The notes beneath the pieces are model-generated. The model saw only the letters and a program-made list of their open reading frames with translations, did not search any database and was not told where the DNA came from. This document shows positions 5,378 through 6,823 of a stretch of 6,823 nt of DNA, one piece after another; within the stretch, counting starts at the first letter, position 1, and the number at the start of each line of letters is the position of its first letter. The stretch lies in the NCBI GenBank assembly GCA_023135995.1, contig JAGLRY010000452.1, positions 1 to 6,823 on the forward strand, read 5' to 3'. Origin of the DNA: Candidatus Aminicenantota bacterium (GTDB taxonomy: Bacteria; Acidobacteriota; Aminicenantia; Aminicenantales; Aminicenantaceae). Position numbers and translations under genes: made by a program.

Positions 5378-6721
5378 ATGAACTTCTTGATATTCGTTGG
5401 GGAAATTTCTTTTCTTATTTTGATAGGATTTTTCTTCGTGTTCTCCCTGTACAACCATAGGGAAAGGGAGGAAAAGGCGTTTCGTTCAAGCCTTTTAATT
5501 CTGCTCGGCTTGATTTTGGTGAATATCTTTTTTCTCATCATGCCCGGTCTATTGAGAAATCTGTTATTTTTGACTGTTTTCCTGGCGACTTTAGCCGCGT
5601 TTTTTATCATGTATTTTTCATCAACACCGAGCGGAAATATTGAATTTATCGGCGAAAAGAAAAGAGTGGATGAAAGAGATACAATTTTTGCCAGATTCGA
5701 ACTCAAAGAAAAAGGTAAAAACTACAACGATTACTATAATCGTAGACCCGAATATAAAGGCAATGATGATGAGATCCGAATGCTGCCCGATATTCTTGCG
5801 CCTGAACACATGAAAAAAGATCCAGTTCTTTTTTCCCTAACGGCTGCAGAGGATGATTATTTGAAACATCACTTAAAACTTGTGAGTGGAGATGTCAACC
5901 TGGATAAAATGGAGTTATCACCCTTCGACAACACTCGGACTGTAAAAAATGTCGTGAAGTATTTAGGGGGTGACATCTGTGGCGTTTGTGAGTTGGACCA
6001 AACCTATGTTTATTCTCATGTCGGCAGGGGGCCAGAACCCTTTGGAATGGAGATAGAACTGAAACATAAGTATGCCATCGTATTTGCGATGGAGATGGAC
6101 CTCGACATGATCGCCACCTCTCCGAAACCTCCCGTTATTGTTGAAACAGAAAAAAAGTATGTCGAGATCGCAAAGGTTTCTGTTATCGTGGCTGACCTTA
6201 TTCGCCGTATGGGCTATGATGCACGTGCGCATATTGCAGGCAGCAACTATCAAGCAATGCTTGCGCCGCTCGGATGGCGAGCGGGACTCGGAGAGATCGG
6301 CCGGATAGGTATTTTGATCACAGAAAAGTATGGGCCGCGCGTTCGATTGGGACTTATCACCACAAATCTTCCCCTGGCTCCGGATTCATCTAGAACTTTT
6401 GGTGTCCAAGATTTCTGCCAGAAGTGTAAAAAATGTGCGAACAACTGTCCAGCTCAAGCCATTCCTTACGCCGATAAAACGGAAGAAAACGGCGTTTTGA
6501 AATGGGTCTTGAACAGAGAGGGGTGTTACAGATTTTGGAGAAAAGCAGGAACGGATTGTGCCATGTGTCTCTATGTCTGTCCGTACAGCAAACCTCAGAA
6601 CTGGTTTCACGACTCGCTGAGAAAATTGATCTCCCAGTCCTCAACTGCGCAGAGAGTGTCCTTGTGGGCAGACGACTATTTCTATGGGGCCAATCCGTTA
6701 CCTAAAGAGCCTCCCTTCTAG
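5378..6721 (+). CDS. Membrane-anchored reductive dehalogenase-like iron-sulfur protein
   Basis: A 447-residue protein of the RdhA-like (reductive dehalogenase domain) family, expected to hold a corrinoid and two [4Fe-4S] clusters. Three hydrophobic helices lie at about 3-25, 37-56 and 59-80. Positive charges between helices 1 and 2 (R28, R30, K33, R36) and after helix 3 (K94, K95, R96) predict N-terminus out and the catalytic domain in the cytoplasm. Next come the family segments VDERDTIFAR at 97-106, GVCELD at 202-207, and GWRAGLGEIGRIG at 299-311. The Fe-S motifs are C347, C350, C353, C357-Pro and C383, C394, C397, C401-Pro. The tail DDYFYG at 432-437 fits the family. There is no twin-arginine signal and no RdhB-like anchor gene in the 102 bp that follows. 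The fused membrane helices may replace that anchor. Substrate is unknown: organohalide reduction is inferred from family only. AGGA at 5373-5376 is only one base from the ATG; a TTG at codon 4 is an alternative start. Confidence 0.88.
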   Translation: MNFLIFVGEISFLILIGFFFVFSLYNHREREEKAFRSSLLILLGLILVNIFFLIMPGLLRNLLFLTVFLATLAAFFIMYFSSTPSGNIEFIGEKKRVDERDTIFARFELKEKGKNYNDYYNRRPEYKGNDDEIRMLPDILAPEHMKKDPVLFSLTAAEDDYLKHHLKLVSGDVNLDKMELSPFDNTRTVKNVVKYLGGDICGVCELDQTYVYSHVGRGPEPFGMEIELKHKYAIVFAMEMDLDMIATSPKPPVIVETEKKYVEIAKVSVIVADLIRRMGYDARAHIAGSNYQAMLAPLGWRAGLGEIGRIGILITEKYGPRVRLGLITTNLPLAPDSSRTFGVQDFCQKCKKCANNCPAQAIPYADKTEENGVLKWVLNREGCYRFWRKAGTDCAMCLYVCPYSKPQNWFHDSLRKLISQSSTAQRVSLWADDYFYGANPLPKEPPF

Positions 6722-6823
6722 CCCCACGCTGATTCAATGAGAGTCCACAAGAGAACCTCTGACCTGAACTATTCATAAAAAATGTCGATACTTTGTTCAA
6801 CAAAAACAATATCAATCATTACC
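6722..6823. other. Right-edge non-coding stretch
   Basis: No gene is recognisable. An ATG at 6782 is open to the window edge (14 codons) but has no ribosome site. There is no convincing intrinsic terminator after the dehalogenase-like gene: the best stem is AGAG/CTCT around a three-base loop with no T run. The stretch becomes AT-rich from about 6770, as expected of a promoter region for a gene further right. It contains a short palindrome at 6792-6804. Confidence 0.4.
6792..6804. repeat. Short palindrome TTTGTT-C-AACAAA
   Basis: Two 6-bp arms are perfectly complementary around a single central C. The one-base loop is too tight for an RNA hairpin, so if it has a function it would be as a protein-binding site on DNA. 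In AT-rich sequence this could easily be chance. Confidence 0.25.

Noticed and set aside
5378..6721. Epoxyqueuosine reductase (QueG), which shares the corrinoid and twin Fe-S plan
   Set aside because: QueG is soluble and lacks N-terminal membrane helices and the VDERDTIFAR segment. The overall pattern is closer to RdhA-like proteins, though a profile search would be decisive.
6722..6823. A possible RdhB-type anchor gene after the dehalogenase-like gene
   Set aside because: No open frame with a ribosome site or hydrophobic coding is present in the remaining bases, and the protein already carries its own membrane helices.

Overview
The window (6823 bp, moderate GC, roughly mid-40s per cent by eye) is gene-dense bacterial chromosome with six complete protein genes. 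No RNA gene, CRISPR array, insertion sequence or transposase is visible. The gene content suggests an anaerobic bacterium: a corrinoid/iron-sulfur reductive dehalogenase-like protein, a NifS/IscS-type cysteine desulfurase, an ACT-less SerA-like dehydrogenase paired with a class V aminotransferase, and a DUF4416 protein. DUF4416 and this style of serine genes are familiar from lineages such as Desulfobacterota, Nitrospirota and Omnitrophota. The sequence alone does not let me choose among them.

Layout. Bases 1-141 hold no confident gene. A DUF4416 gene (142-678, +) runs convergently into a minus-strand cluster, and its 3' end overlaps the cysteine desulfurase gene by 14 bp. In transcription order the minus-strand cluster is: class V aminotransferase (3919-2774, TTG start), SerA-like dehydrogenase (2777-1869, ATGA overlap with the aminotransferase), cysteine desulfurase (1822-665). 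A 171-bp gap upstream of the cluster carries a sigma70-like promoter and an unexplained 11-bp perfect inverted repeat. Next comes an M20 metallopeptidase gene (5221-4091, minus). Across a 156-bp divergent intergenic region is a membrane-anchored reductive dehalogenase-like protein (5378-6721, +). The last 102 bp hold no recognisable gene.

How the genes may work together. The aminotransferase and dehydrogenase are translationally coupled and fit two steps of the phosphorylated serine pathway (3-phosphoglycerate to phosphohydroxypyruvate to phosphoserine). A serine/glyoxylate-hydroxypyruvate pair is the main alternative. The cysteine desulfurase downstream takes sulfur from cysteine, which is made from serine, so the cluster may link serine supply to Fe-S and thio-cofactor synthesis. 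The reductive dehalogenase-like protein itself needs two [4Fe-4S] clusters, but a functional link to the cluster is only inference. It is the most interesting gene here: it has no Tat signal, and three N-terminal membrane helices are predicted to hold its catalytic domain on the cytoplasmic side, unlike classical respiratory RdhA.
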